NCBI GenBank assembly: GCA_007693965.1
Contig: RECQ01000035.1
Coordinates: 39,341-103,340 of the forward strand
DNA from: Phycisphaeraceae bacterium
GTDB taxonomy: Bacteria > Planctomycetota > Phycisphaerae > Phycisphaerales > UBA1924
DNA length: 64,000 bases
Direction: 5' to 3'
Program-made: the position numbers and the translations under genes
The notes under the pieces: model-generated
What the model was told of the DNA's origin: nothing
Seen by the model: the letters and a program-made list of their open reading frames with translations, nothing else
Databases searched by the model: none
Shown: in pieces, positions 17,926-26,290 of the stretch
Layout of the letters: every line of letters begins with the position of its first letter
Position numbering within the stretch: position 1 is the first letter of the stretch

Positions 17926-19026
17926 ATGCGTTACGCGATGATCATGGCCGGCGGCGCCGGCACCAGGCTGTGGCCAATGAGCCGCGGCGCCATGCCCAAA
18001 CAGCTCGTGCCCTTCATCCGGGGCCGCTCGCTCCTTCAGATCGCGGCGGAGCGGCTGGAGGGGCTCGTGCCGCCGGAGCGGCGCTACATCTGCACCGGCG
18101 AGGTCCACCGGGCGCCGATCCGGACGTCGCTTCCCGATTTCTCCGATGAGCAACTGCTGGGCGAGCCGATGGGCCGCGACACGGTGAACGCCGTGGGCTT
18201 CACCGCCGCGGTGCTGGCGAAGCTCGATCCGGACGCGATCTTCGCGGTCTTCACCGCCGACCACATCATCGAGCCCGCGGCGGTCTTCCGCGAGCGCGTT
18301 GACCTGGCCTTCCGCCTCGTCGAACAGGACGAGCGCCGGCTGGTGACGTTCTCGATCAAGCCGACGCATCCCGCCACCGGCTTCGGCTACGTGCAGCGCG
18401 GCGAGGCGATCGACATGCCCGACTCCGACAACCTCGCATTCAACGTGAAGCGCTACGTCGAAAAGCCCGACCTCGAAACCGCGAAGCAATACCTCGCCTC
18501 CGGCGATTTCGGCTGGAACAGCGGCATGTTCGTCTGGAAGGCCTCGACCGTGCTGGACGCGATCCGGCGGTTCAAGCCCGAATCACACGCCGGCCTCATG
18601 AAGATCGCCGAGGCGTGGGACACGGACAGGCAGACTGCGACGCTCAACGAGGTGTACCCGAAGCTGCCGAAGACGAGCGTCGATTACGCGGTGATGGAGC
18701 CGGCGTGCGCCGATCCTGATTTCAAGGTCTGCACCGTGCTGACCGACGTCTCCTGGCGCGATGTCGGAAGCTGGCCCAGCTACGGTGAAACGCTCGAACC
18801 CGACGGCCGCGGCAACCGAACGGCCCTGGACAACGGCGCCGAGGCGACGCTGCTCGACTGCGACGACACACTCATCGTCAGCAACGCGCCGAAGCGTCGG
18901 ATCGCCATGCTGGGCGTGAAGGGCCTGGTGGTCGTCGACACGCCGGACGCAACGCTCATCATGCCGGAGGACCAGGCCGAACGGCTGAAAGAGCTGCACG
19001 GCCTGCTGCCTGATGAACTGAAGTGA
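17926..19026 (+). CDS. manC: Mannose-1-phosphate guanylyltransferase
   Basis: It makes GDP-mannose from mannose-1-phosphate and GTP for glycan synthesis. The nucleotidyltransferase signature MAGGAGTRLWPMSRGAMPKQ is at the N-terminus; later motifs are RDTVNAVGF, FTADHII, VEKPDLETA, FGWNSGMFVWK and SVDYAVME. At 366 residues it is the short, single-function form without the C-terminal phosphomannose isomerase domain. The ATG at 17926 is chosen because it precedes the signature directly. It is probably monocistronic. Confidence 0.93.
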   Translation: MRYAMIMAGGAGTRLWPMSRGAMPKQLVPFIRGRSLLQIAAERLEGLVPPERRYICTGEVHRAPIRTSLPDFSDEQLLGEPMGRDTVNAVGFTAAVLAKLDPDAIFAVFTADHIIEPAAVFRERVDLAFRLVEQDERRLVTFSIKPTHPATGFGYVQRGEAIDMPDSDNLAFNVKRYVEKPDLETAKQYLASGDFGWNSGMFVWKASTVLDAIRRFKPESHAGLMKIAEAWDTDRQTATLNEVYPKLPKTSVDYAVMEPACADPDFKVCTVLTDVSWRDVGSWPSYGETLEPDGRGNRTALDNGAEATLLDCDDTLIVSNAPKRRIAMLGVKGLVVVDTPDATLIMPEDQAERLKELHGLLPDELK

Positions 19027-19060
19027 TGCATTGAACGCAGAGGACGCGGAGATCTCGGAG

Positions 19061-19234
19061 AGGGGAGGAACTCGGAGGGAGACGGAGTTTTTGAGTTAGA
19101 CGGAGGAAGAGAAGAGGGGATTGTGTGGCTTGGTTCGGGAGCCGTAGAGAAAGTCGGCGCCGTCATTTCGAAATCCACAATTCTTTCCCCTCCGTTTTAC
19201 TCAAAAACTCCGTCTCACTCCGCGTTCCTCCCCA
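19061..19234. repeat. ~170-bp long hairpin element, copy 1
   Basis: Imperfect inverted repeat. The outer arms GGGGAGGAACTCGGAGG and the reverse complement of CGGAGTGAGACGG-type sequence pair across ~110 bp, and GAGACGGAGTTTTTGAGT (19079-19096) pairs perfectly with 19199-19216. Pairing continues inward through ACGGAGG and ATTGTG blocks. It is closely related to copy 2 at 19451-19620, and the two bracket a 70-codon gene. Confidence 0.85.
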
Positions 19235-19244
19235 TGATCCACCA

Positions 19245-19457
19245 ATGAGAACGCTGATCGACACCATCATGGGCCTCTACGAACTCGCCCGCCTGGCGTG
19301 GATCACGCGGTTTCGTTTTCGCGGGCCCTACTGGCGCTGGCGCATGCACACCGCCTTCGGCTGCGGCTATCCCGAGTCGAAAATCGAGCTGATCCGCTCG
19401 GTGCTCGCCTACGGCCGCTGGGTGCATCGGATGCGTCGTGAAATGGGGCGGGGATGA
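19245..19457 (+). CDS. Small basic protein of unknown function (70 aa)
   Basis: The protein starts MRTLIDTIMGLYELARLAWI and is rich in Arg, Trp and Tyr (for example FRFRGPYWRWRMHTAFGCGY). It has one amphipathic N-terminal segment and no signal peptide. The ATG at 19245 begins 11 nt after a long hairpin element, and the stop lies inside the second copy, so the gene fills exactly the space between two inverted repeats. I do not recognise the family, although the even composition and codon usage look like a real gene. DNA, RNA or membrane-surface binding is possible from the charge but is not shown. Confidence 0.6.
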   Translation: MRTLIDTIMGLYELARLAWITRFRFRGPYWRWRMHTAFGCGYPESKIELIRSVLAYGRWVHRMRREMGRG

Positions 19458-19620
19458 ACACGGAGTAAGACGGAGTTTTTGAGTGAGACGGAGTCAGAGA
19501 AGAAGAGAATTGTGTGCCTTGGTTCGGAAGCCGCCGGGCTGATCGGCGCCGCCATTCCGAAACCCATAATTCTCCCCCCTCCGTCTTCCTCAAAAACTCC
19601 GTCTCACTCCGCGTTCATCC
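19451..19620. repeat. ~170-bp long hairpin element, copy 2
   Basis: The outer arms GGATGAACACGGAGTAAGAC (19453-19472) pair with 19600-19619 with two mismatches, and GACGGAGTTTTTGAG (19469-19483) pairs perfectly with 19589-19603. The interior shares TTGGTTCGG-AGCCG with copy 1. The left arm overlaps the last codons of the 70-residue gene. Beyond it, 19631-19675 (CTCTGCGCCTCTCCGCGACC) is roughly complementary to 19031-19056, hinting at an outer inverted repeat around the whole cassette. Confidence 0.85.
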
Positions 19621-19690
19621 AGCCGCAGACAGCGCCCCTTCTTTCTCTGCGCCTCTCCGCGACCTCCGAGTTCAATCCCCCCCTGATCGC

Positions 19691-21193
19691 TCAACCGAAC
19701 TCGACGCCCTGCGCCAGCGGCAGGTCGGCCCCGTAGTTCACGGTGTTCGTCTGGCGGCGCATGTACGCCTTCCAGGAATCGGAGCCGGATTCGCGCCCGC
19801 CGCCGGTGTCCTTTTCGCCGCCGAAGGCGCCGCCGATTTCGGCGCCGCTGGTGCCGAGGTTGACGTTCGCGATGCCGCAGTCGCTGCCCTCGGGTGAGAG
19901 GAAAAGCTCTGAGGCGCGCACCGAGCCGGTGAAGATGGCGCTGGAGAGGCCCTGATCGACATCGTTCTGCATGGCGATGGCGTCTTCGAGGTTCTCGTAT
20001 TCGAAGACATAGAGAATGGGCGCGAAGGTTTCTTCCTTCGAGATGGGCAGGTCTTTGCCCTTCGGGATGCGCACGATGGCGGGTGTGACGAAGTTGCCGG
20101 CGCGGTCGAGCTTCTCGCCGCCGGTGAGGATCTCGCCCCCCTGCTCTTTCGCCTTTTTCAGCGCCTGCATCATCTGTTCGACGGCGTCCTTCGAGATCAG
20201 CGGCCCCATGAGCGTGCCCTTCTCCAGCGGGTCGCCGATGGTGATGTTCCCGTAGGCGCGCACCAGGCGCGACGCCATATCGTCGGCGACGCTCGAATGC
20301 GCGATGAGGCGGCGGGTGCTGGTGCAGCGCTGGCCCGCCGTGCCGACAGCGCCGAAGAGCACGCCGCGGACGGCCAGCTCCATGTCCGCATCCTCGATCA
20401 CGATCACCGCGTTGTTGCCGCCCAGCTCCAGCAGGCAGCGGCCGAGGCGCTTCGCCACCGCCTGGGCCACGTGGCGGCCCATGCGGCAGCTCCCGGTGGC
20501 GCTGATCAGCGGCAGGCGCCGGTCGGCGATCATCGTCTCGCCCACGACATCATCCTTGCCAATGACGAGTTGGAAAAGGTTCGGGTGGCCCTCGCGCTCC
20601 GCGACGGTGCGCACGATGTGGTGGGTCGCGACCGACGTCAGCGGCGTGACGAGGCTGGGCTTCCAGAGCACCGTGTCGCCGCAGACCGCCGCGACCATCG
20701 CGTTCCACGCCCACACCGCCACCGGGAAGTTGAACGCGGTGATGACGCCGATGGGCCCGAGCGGGTGCCACTGCTCGAACATGCGGTGCTTTGGGCGCTC
20801 CGAGGCGATGGTGAGGCCGTAGAGCTGGCGCGAGAGGCCGACGGAGAAGTCGGCGATGTCGATCGCCTCCTGCACCTCGCCGACGCCCTCGGTGCGGATC
20901 TTGCCCATCTCGAGCGAGACGAGGGCGCCGAGTGGCTCGCGATGCTCGCGCAGGGCCTCGCCGATCAGGCGGACGATCTCGCCGCGGCGGGGCGCGGGCG
21001 TGGCCCGCCAGCGCTTGAACTCCGCCTGCGCCTTCTCGACGGCCTTCTCATACGACGCGGCGTCGTCGAGGCCGACCGAGGCGATGGGCTCGTTGGTGGA
21101 CGGGTTGATCGACTCGATCGCGCCGCCGGGACCGGGGCCGGAGAGGCGGGCGTGGCCTGTGATTCCGAGTTCTTTCAGGAGTTCGTGGGGCAT
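19691..21193 (-). CDS. Aldehyde dehydrogenase, ALDH7 type (alpha-aminoadipate semialdehyde / piperideine-6-carboxylate dehydrogenase)
   Basis: NAD-dependent oxidation of an aldehyde, in this subfamily typically alpha-aminoadipate semialdehyde in lysine breakdown. The visible motifs are GPIGVITAFNFPVAVWAWN (substrate/cofactor region, close to ALDH7), the general base Glu in LLELGGNNAVIV and the catalytic Cys in GTAGQRCTSTRRL. The ATG at 21193 gives 500 residues, the family length. A TACCCT hexamer 7 nt upstream suggests a leaderless message. The nearby saccharopine dehydrogenase would supply its substrate, which supports the lysine role, but other aldehydes are possible. Confidence 0.87.
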   Translation of the reverse strand: MPHELLKELGITGHARLSGPGPGGAIESINPSTNEPIASVGLDDAASYEKAVEKAQAEFKRWRATPAPRRGEIVRLIGEALREHREPLGALVSLEMGKIRTEGVGEVQEAIDIADFSVGLSRQLYGLTIASERPKHRMFEQWHPLGPIGVITAFNFPVAVWAWNAMVAAVCGDTVLWKPSLVTPLTSVATHHIVRTVAEREGHPNLFQLVIGKDDVVGETMIADRRLPLISATGSCRMGRHVAQAVAKRLGRCLLELGGNNAVIVIEDADMELAVRGVLFGAVGTAGQRCTSTRRLIAHSSVADDMASRLVRAYGNITIGDPLEKGTLMGPLISKDAVEQMMQALKKAKEQGGEILTGGEKLDRAGNFVTPAIVRIPKGKDLPISKEETFAPILYVFEYENLEDAIAMQNDVDQGLSSAIFTGSVRASELFLSPEGSDCGIANVNLGTSGAEIGGAFGGEKDTGGGRESGSDSWKAYMRRQTNTVNYGADLPLAQGVEFG

Positions 21194-21200
21194 GGGGGGC

Positions 21201-21206
21201 AGGGTA
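21201..21206 (-). promoter_or_regulatory. -10-like hexamer next to the ALDH7 start
   Basis: TACCCT on the minus strand, 7 nt before the ATG at 21193, with only C residues between, so no Shine-Dalgarno sequence is possible. Confidence 0.45.
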
Positions 21207-21249
21207 GCAGGGGAAGAGAGGCATCGGGCATCAGGCACTGGGCATCAGG

Positions 21250-22659
21250 TCACATGGCGCCCAGCTCCTCCATCGCCTGGCCGATGCGTTCAACGCTGAT
21301 CGTTTCCACGCCCGCCAGCTTCGGCGGCGACATGCGCGCGGGGAGGACGATCCTGCGATACCCCAGCCGCGCCGCCTCACGCACGCGCATTTCCACCTGG
21401 CTCACCGGGCGCACCTCGCCGCCGAGGCCGACTTCTCCGAAGACAGCCGTCGCCGGGGCGAGTGCTGATCGGTAGTGGGCGCCGGCGATCGCCAGCGCCA
21501 GCGGCAGGTCCGCCGCGGGCTCGGCCACGCGCAGGCCCCCCACTGCGGATGTGAAGACATCGCGGTCCGACAGCCGCAGGCCGCCGTGCTGCTCCAGCAC
21601 GGCGATGAGCATGGCGAGGCGGTTCGAGTCGACGCCGGACGATTTTCTCTTGGCGGCGCCGGGGAAGCCCGTCGCCGTCAGCGCCTGGATCTCCACCAGC
21701 ACGCAGCGCGAGCCCGTCACGACGGGGCAGACGACGCTGCCGGGGCGAGGCGCCTCGCCCATCGCGCCCGCGGCGACGCTGGCGCCCTCGGGCACCTCGC
21801 GCAGGCCGGCGCCCGTCATTTCAAAGAGGCCGATCTCCATGGTGGCGCCGAAACGGTTCTTCACGCCGCGGATGACGCGGTGGGCGTGGTGGCCGTCGCC
21901 CTCGAAGTACAGCACCGCATCGACCATGTGTTCGAGCAGGCGCGGCCCGGCGAGCGTGCCCTCCTTCGTGACATGGCCGACGAGCACCACCGCCATGCCG
22001 CTGGTCTTGGCGAGGTACACGAGGTCGGTGCAGCAGCGCCGAAGCTGGGCGACGGAGCCGGGGGAGGCGTCGAGGTCGGCCTTGTAGATCATCTGGATCG
22101 AATCGACGACGAGCACGGCGGGTTGAACCTTGCGCGCCTGCTCGACGATGCGGGCCAGATTCGTATCAGCGAGGACGAAGAGCTGGTCGTCGCTTTCGCG
22201 GGCCGCGGCGACGCCCAGGCGCTCGGCCCGCAGGCGCACCTGGCGGGCGGATTCTTCGCTGGTGACATACAGCGTGCGCACGCCGCCGGCCGACATCTTC
22301 CCCGCGGCCTGGAGCATGAGCGTGGACTTGCCGATGCCGGGGTCGCCGCCGACGAGAATCACCGAGCCCTGGACGATCCCGCCGCCGAGGACGCGGTCGA
22401 GCTCGCCCACGCCGGTGGGCAGGCGCGGCTCGGGGGCGTCGGTCGCTCCGACTTCGCCGATGGGGGCGGCCTTGGGGGCGTCGGTGTGTCCGAGATCCCA
22501 GCCCCCTGCGAGGCCGCGCTGCGGATCACGGGCCGAGCCGGGGTCCTGGCGTGATTCTTCCAGCGAGTCCCACGCGGCGCAGTCGGGGCAGCGGCCCATC
22601 CAGCGCGGCTGGACGCCGCCGCAGGATCGGCAGATGAAGCTGGTGCGGACCTTGGCCAT
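21250..22659 (-). CDS. radA: DNA repair protein RadA (Sms)
   Basis: This bacterial RadA is a RecA-related ATPase that drives branch migration of recombination intermediates. It has an N-terminal zinc finger (FICRSCGG ... RCPDC), Walker A (GGDPGIGKST), Walker B (AVLVVDSIQ), the RadA-specific KNRFG motif (RGVKNRFGATMEIG) and a C-terminal Lon-like domain ending near GVETISVERIGQAMEEL. The ATG at 22659 directly precedes the zinc finger and gives 469 residues. A TATGCT hexamer sits 6 nt upstream. Degenerate GCATCAGGCA-type sequence lies between it and the ALDH gene. Confidence 0.95.
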   Translation of the reverse strand: MAKVRTSFICRSCGGVQPRWMGRCPDCAAWDSLEESRQDPGSARDPQRGLAGGWDLGHTDAPKAAPIGEVGATDAPEPRLPTGVGELDRVLGGGIVQGSVILVGGDPGIGKSTLMLQAAGKMSAGGVRTLYVTSEESARQVRLRAERLGVAAARESDDQLFVLADTNLARIVEQARKVQPAVLVVDSIQMIYKADLDASPGSVAQLRRCCTDLVYLAKTSGMAVVLVGHVTKEGTLAGPRLLEHMVDAVLYFEGDGHHAHRVIRGVKNRFGATMEIGLFEMTGAGLREVPEGASVAAGAMGEAPRPGSVVCPVVTGSRCVLVEIQALTATGFPGAAKRKSSGVDSNRLAMLIAVLEQHGGLRLSDRDVFTSAVGGLRVAEPAADLPLALAIAGAHYRSALAPATAVFGEVGLGGEVRPVSQVEMRVREAARLGYRRIVLPARMSPPKLAGVETISVERIGQAMEELGAM

Positions 22660-22665
22660 CGGCGC

Positions 22666-22671
22666 AGCATA
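22666..22671 (-). promoter_or_regulatory. -10-like hexamer next to the radA start
   Basis: TATGCT on the minus strand, 6 nt before the radA ATG; no ribosome binding site fits between. Part of the recurrent pattern described in the findings. Confidence 0.45.
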
Positions 22672-22679
22672 GCTGCGAT

Positions 22680-24776
22680 TCAGGCGGCGACGGGTGTGCG
22701 CGCCTGCGTGGGCGACTGGCTCTGTGCGCGCGGCGCCGCATCGGGCTTGGCGGGCGCATCGCCTTCGACGCCGCGCATCCACAGCAGCCGCAGCGCGTTG
22801 AGCACCACGAAGACCGTCCCTCCCTCGTGGGCCAGCACGCCGATCGACAGCGGCACGGGGTGGCCGATCCGAGAGCCGATCAACACCGCGATCCCCATCC
22901 CGATGATGACGGACATCGCCAGGAAGATGTTGAAGCGCAGGATGCTCCGTGCCCGCCGCGCCAGGCGCAGGGCCCACGGCACCGTTCGCAGATCGTCGTT
23001 GAGCAGCACGATGTCGGCGGATTCGAGGGCGGCGTCGGAGCCGATGGAGCCGATGGCGACGCCCACATCCGCCGCGGCCAGCGCGGGGGCGTCGTTCACG
23101 CCGTCGCCGATGAAGGCGACGCCGGTGTGGCGCCCCGGCCTGGCGCTCATGCGCTCCTTGAGTTCGCGCAGGCGCTCGACCTTCTGCTCGGGGAAGAGCT
23201 CGGCGTCCCACTCATCGACGCCGAGGCGCTCGGCGACGGTTTCCGCGGTGCGGCTGTTGTCGCCGGTGAGCATGAGGATCGGGCGCACACCGAGCGTGTG
23301 CAGCTGCTCGATCATCGACGCCGCCGCGGGACGGACGGGGTCGGACATGATGAGGATGGTGGCTTCACCGGACTCATGGGCGCCGCCACGGGCGACGACA
23401 ACGCCGATCTGCCCGCGGCGCTGGATGCGTTCGAGCACTTCGCGGGTTCGGGAGCGAAGGCAGACGGGGATGAACTCTTCGACGTGCGCATAGCTCCCGA
23501 GGCGGATGGGGACGCCTTCGTGAACACCTTCAAGGCCCCGCCCGGGGATGTTGCGCACATCGCTGACTTTCGTCGGCTCCAGGCCGCGGCGTTCGGCGGC
23601 GTCGATGACGGCTTTGGCGATGGGGTGGGTGGAATCGGCTTCCATGCCCGCGGCCAGTCCCAGCAGAGCGCGGCCGTCGGACCAGCCGACGGGGTGGGCC
23701 TGGAGCAGCGCAGGATGGCCGAAGGTGAGTGTGCCGGTTTTGTCCATGCAGGCGGCGCCGACGCGGCTGAGGCGCTCGATGGACTGGCCGCCCTTGAAAA
23801 GCACGCCGCCACGAGCTGCGCGGCCGATGGCGGCCAGGGTCACCGTGGGGGTGGCGATGATGAGGGCGCAAGGGGACATCACGATGAGGAGCGTGATGGC
23901 GACGTACATCGCCTCGACGAAGGGATCGCGGAAAAGGAGCCACCACGCGAGCATGACCGCCAGGCTGGCGAGCATCACGCTGACTGCGTAGGGCTGGCTG
24001 ACGCGATCGATGATGCGCTGGATCGGCTCGCGCTGCTGGCGGGCCTCCATCACGAGATTGAGAACGCGCTGGAGGCTTGATTCGGAGGCGGGGCGTTGCA
24101 CGGTGGCCTCGAGCGCGCTGGACATGTTGATTGTGCCGGCGAAGAGCTGTTCGCCGGGCTCGACCTCGCGGGGCATGCTCTCGCCGGTGAGGGTTGATTG
24201 ATCGATGGCGGATTGCCCCTGCGTGACTTCGGAGTCAGCGGGGATGATTTCGCCGGGTCGGATGCGGATGCGCTCGCCGGGTTCGAGTGAATGGGGATCG
24301 GCCTCGACCCAGTCTTCGTGGCGCCAGACGAGGGCCTCGCCGGGCATGAGCGAGTGCAGGGCCTCGACCTCGCGCCGGGCCCGCTCGGTGGCCAGCTCCT
24401 CCATCGCCCCGGCGAGGACGAAAAGGAAGAGGAGCAGCGCCCCCTCCTCCGGATGCCCCACGCCCGCGGCCAGCCCGGCGCCGACAACCATCAGCACATC
24501 AATGTCGAAGCTCCGCTCCAGCAGCGACTCCAGCGCCGCCCGAAGGCCGTAGACCATCCCAATTCCGAGACTGATCCAGACAAGCCATTCGGCCCATGAC
24601 GCCTCGAAGCCGCTTTCGAAGATGAACCCCAGCGCCAGCAGGGCGCCGGCGCCCAGCGACGCATTCAGACGGGCCCGGGGGGCGAAGAGCGCCTCAAAAC
24701 GCCCCGGCGACCCCTCCGCCGACGCCCCCGAGGGGTGCTCCATCTCATCGATCTGTTTCGCCCTGTCGCCGCTCAT
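22680..24776 (-). CDS. Heavy-metal P1B-type ATPase (Zn/Cd exporter-like)
   Basis: The pump has the full P-type motif set: TGES in the actuator domain, MSPCALI (a CPx-type metal site in SPC form) in the membrane helix, DKTGTLTFG phosphorylation site, HP locus (STHPIAKAV) and GDGVNDAPAL. The SPC form with a C-terminal region lacking Cys clusters fits Zn/Cd/Pb or generic P1B pumps better than Cu. There is no N-terminal HMA metal-binding domain: the first 40 residues are polar and lack CxxC. At 698 residues it is complete. TAGTCT lies 9 nt upstream of the ATG. No metalloregulator gene is adjacent. Confidence 0.9.
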   Translation of the reverse strand: MSGDRAKQIDEMEHPSGASAEGSPGRFEALFAPRARLNASLGAGALLALGFIFESGFEASWAEWLVWISLGIGMVYGLRAALESLLERSFDIDVLMVVGAGLAAGVGHPEEGALLLFLFVLAGAMEELATERARREVEALHSLMPGEALVWRHEDWVEADPHSLEPGERIRIRPGEIIPADSEVTQGQSAIDQSTLTGESMPREVEPGEQLFAGTINMSSALEATVQRPASESSLQRVLNLVMEARQQREPIQRIIDRVSQPYAVSVMLASLAVMLAWWLLFRDPFVEAMYVAITLLIVMSPCALIIATPTVTLAAIGRAARGGVLFKGGQSIERLSRVGAACMDKTGTLTFGHPALLQAHPVGWSDGRALLGLAAGMEADSTHPIAKAVIDAAERRGLEPTKVSDVRNIPGRGLEGVHEGVPIRLGSYAHVEEFIPVCLRSRTREVLERIQRRGQIGVVVARGGAHESGEATILIMSDPVRPAAASMIEQLHTLGVRPILMLTGDNSRTAETVAERLGVDEWDAELFPEQKVERLRELKERMSARPGRHTGVAFIGDGVNDAPALAAADVGVAIGSIGSDAALESADIVLLNDDLRTVPWALRLARRARSILRFNIFLAMSVIIGMGIAVLIGSRIGHPVPLSIGVLAHEGGTVFVVLNALRLLWMRGVEGDAPAKPDAAPRAQSQSPTQARTPVAA

Positions 24777-24785
24777 ATCACCGTG

Positions 24786-24791
24786 AGACTA
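24786..24791 (-). promoter_or_regulatory. -10-like hexamer next to the P-type ATPase start
   Basis: TAGTCT on the minus strand, 9 nt before the ATG. It is a weaker match than the others in the set. Confidence 0.3.
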
Positions 24792-24999
24792 TGCACATCG
24801 CATGCAACTTTGGATTGAGACCAGGTTTCAACTTCGCATGGGGCTCGAAGCCTGCCGGAACCCGAGGCGACGGTGAGGAGTTTCATCGGCCTTGAGGCGC
24901 GCCATCTGACCGTCGCCCCGCCGCTTCCGGACGTCGGTTCTCGAATGAGCCCGCGCAAGGCCGACACCGACGCCGGTTATCGGGCGCAGCGCGCTCGTG

Positions 25000-25005
25000 T
25001 ATGAT
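25000..25005 (+). promoter_or_regulatory. Probable -10 element for the serine hydrolase gene
   Basis: TATGAT lies 37 nt upstream of the GTG start and overlaps an ATG at 25001 in the same frame. A transcript from here would exclude that ATG, which supports the downstream GTG with its own AGGAG. TTATCG at 24977-24982 is a poor -35. Confidence 0.4.
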
Positions 25006-25042
25006 CGAGGCCTTCGAAACCGCATTGAGAAGGAGCCATGGT

Positions 25043-26281
25043 GTGACAATTCTGAACCGGAATCGTACTTCGAAAGCCGCCGCGAGCGCGCTCAGCCTGA
25101 TGGCCGCAACGTGCATAGCCGCGGTTGCGACTGCACAGCACCAGGACCCCAACGCAGCCCGTCCTGAGAGCCCGCTCGACGCCATCGCCTATCTCGAAGC
25201 GCATCGCGACGATGTCGCCATGGTCCTCTACACGGTGGGTGAAGACGGCGAACCAGTGGACGATGGCCACTCCTTCTTCTTCAACGATGATCTTCCCATG
25301 CCCCTCGCCTCGACGGCGAAGATCGCCATTCTGGCGGCGTATGCGCGCGAGGTCGCCGAGGGACGCATCGATCCCGAGCACCAGATCCAGATGGGCGAGT
25401 GGGATCAGTATTACCTTCCCGGCACTGACGGTGGAGCGCACGCCTCCGCCCTCAAAGACGTTCAGGTTGCGATGGATGAAGACGGATTCGCCACCGACCC
25501 CTTCATGCTGGTTCCCATTCGACGCGTTGTGTTCGCGATGATGCGCCACAGCGACAACGCCGCCGCCGATCTGCTGCTGCGTCGCATCGGCCACGACGCC
25601 GTCGCCGAGACGATGCGCGAGGCCGGCGTCGAGCTCGAGCTCAACATGCCCAGCTTTCTCGGGCTCATTCTCTTCTGGCAGAACCACGAGCGTCCCGAGT
25701 TGAATGACGACGGGGTCCGAACACTTCTGGATCTCGATCCCGAGATGCGCATTCTGGAGATGCGCCGCCTGCAGAACCGGTATATGACGGACGACTGGCG
25801 CAGGGCCGAGGTCAACTGGCGCCGCTCGCACACGCCAACGCCTGAATCAGTCCTGCACCAGGCCATGTTCGCCGATGAAACCGGCCCCGTGGCGTCGGCC
25901 CGCGCGGTCGCTCGCCTGCTCGCGCTCGCTGCGAGCGACCAGTTTCTCTCACCGAAGGCGTCTGAAGTGATGCGAACTCACCTGGAATGGCCGATGGGTG
26001 TTCCCGGCACGCGACGGAGCTTCACGCGCATGGGCGCCAAGGGCGGCGCGCTCGCCGGCGTGATCACCGATTCCTCCTACCTGATCATGCGTCAGGGTGA
26101 TTTTCAGGGCGAGATGCGCGTCTCAGCGCTGCTGATGCGACGAGTCCCGATAGAGGCGTGGGGCACGATGATGACGACTTTCGCGCACCAGCAGGCTGCC
26201 CTCGGCGCTGCGGGCCATCCCGGCTTCCTCGCGCGAATGCGCGAAGCGCTCGAAGTTGAGAGCGAAAGCGCTGAAGACTGA
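25043..26281 (+). CDS. Secreted serine hydrolase, class A beta-lactamase fold
   Basis: The GTG at 25043 is chosen because AGAAGGAG sits 7 nt upstream and it gives a clean signal peptide (NRNRTSKAAASALSLMAATC ... ATA-Q). An ATG at 25001 would place 14 more residues in front. The penicillin-recognising triad is complete: Ser90-Thr-Ala-Lys93, Ser170-Asp-Asn172 and Lys334-Gly-Gly336. Family members are beta-lactamases, transpeptidase-like or carboxypeptidase-like hydrolases; the ~60-residue insertion between SDN and KGG makes a classical class A beta-lactamase unlikely. It is convergent with lpxA with only 9 bp between the stops. Confidence 0.85.
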   Translation: MTILNRNRTSKAAASALSLMAATCIAAVATAQHQDPNAARPESPLDAIAYLEAHRDDVAMVLYTVGEDGEPVDDGHSFFFNDDLPMPLASTAKIAILAAYAREVAEGRIDPEHQIQMGEWDQYYLPGTDGGAHASALKDVQVAMDEDGFATDPFMLVPIRRVVFAMMRHSDNAAADLLLRRIGHDAVAETMREAGVELELNMPSFLGLILFWQNHERPELNDDGVRTLLDLDPEMRILEMRRLQNRYMTDDWRRAEVNWRRSHTPTPESVLHQAMFADETGPVASARAVARLLALAASDQFLSPKASEVMRTHLEWPMGVPGTRRSFTRMGAKGGALAGVITDSSYLIMRQGDFQGEMRVSALLMRRVPIEAWGTMMTTFAHQQAALGAAGHPGFLARMREALEVESESAED

Positions 26282-26290
26282 GGGCGGCGG

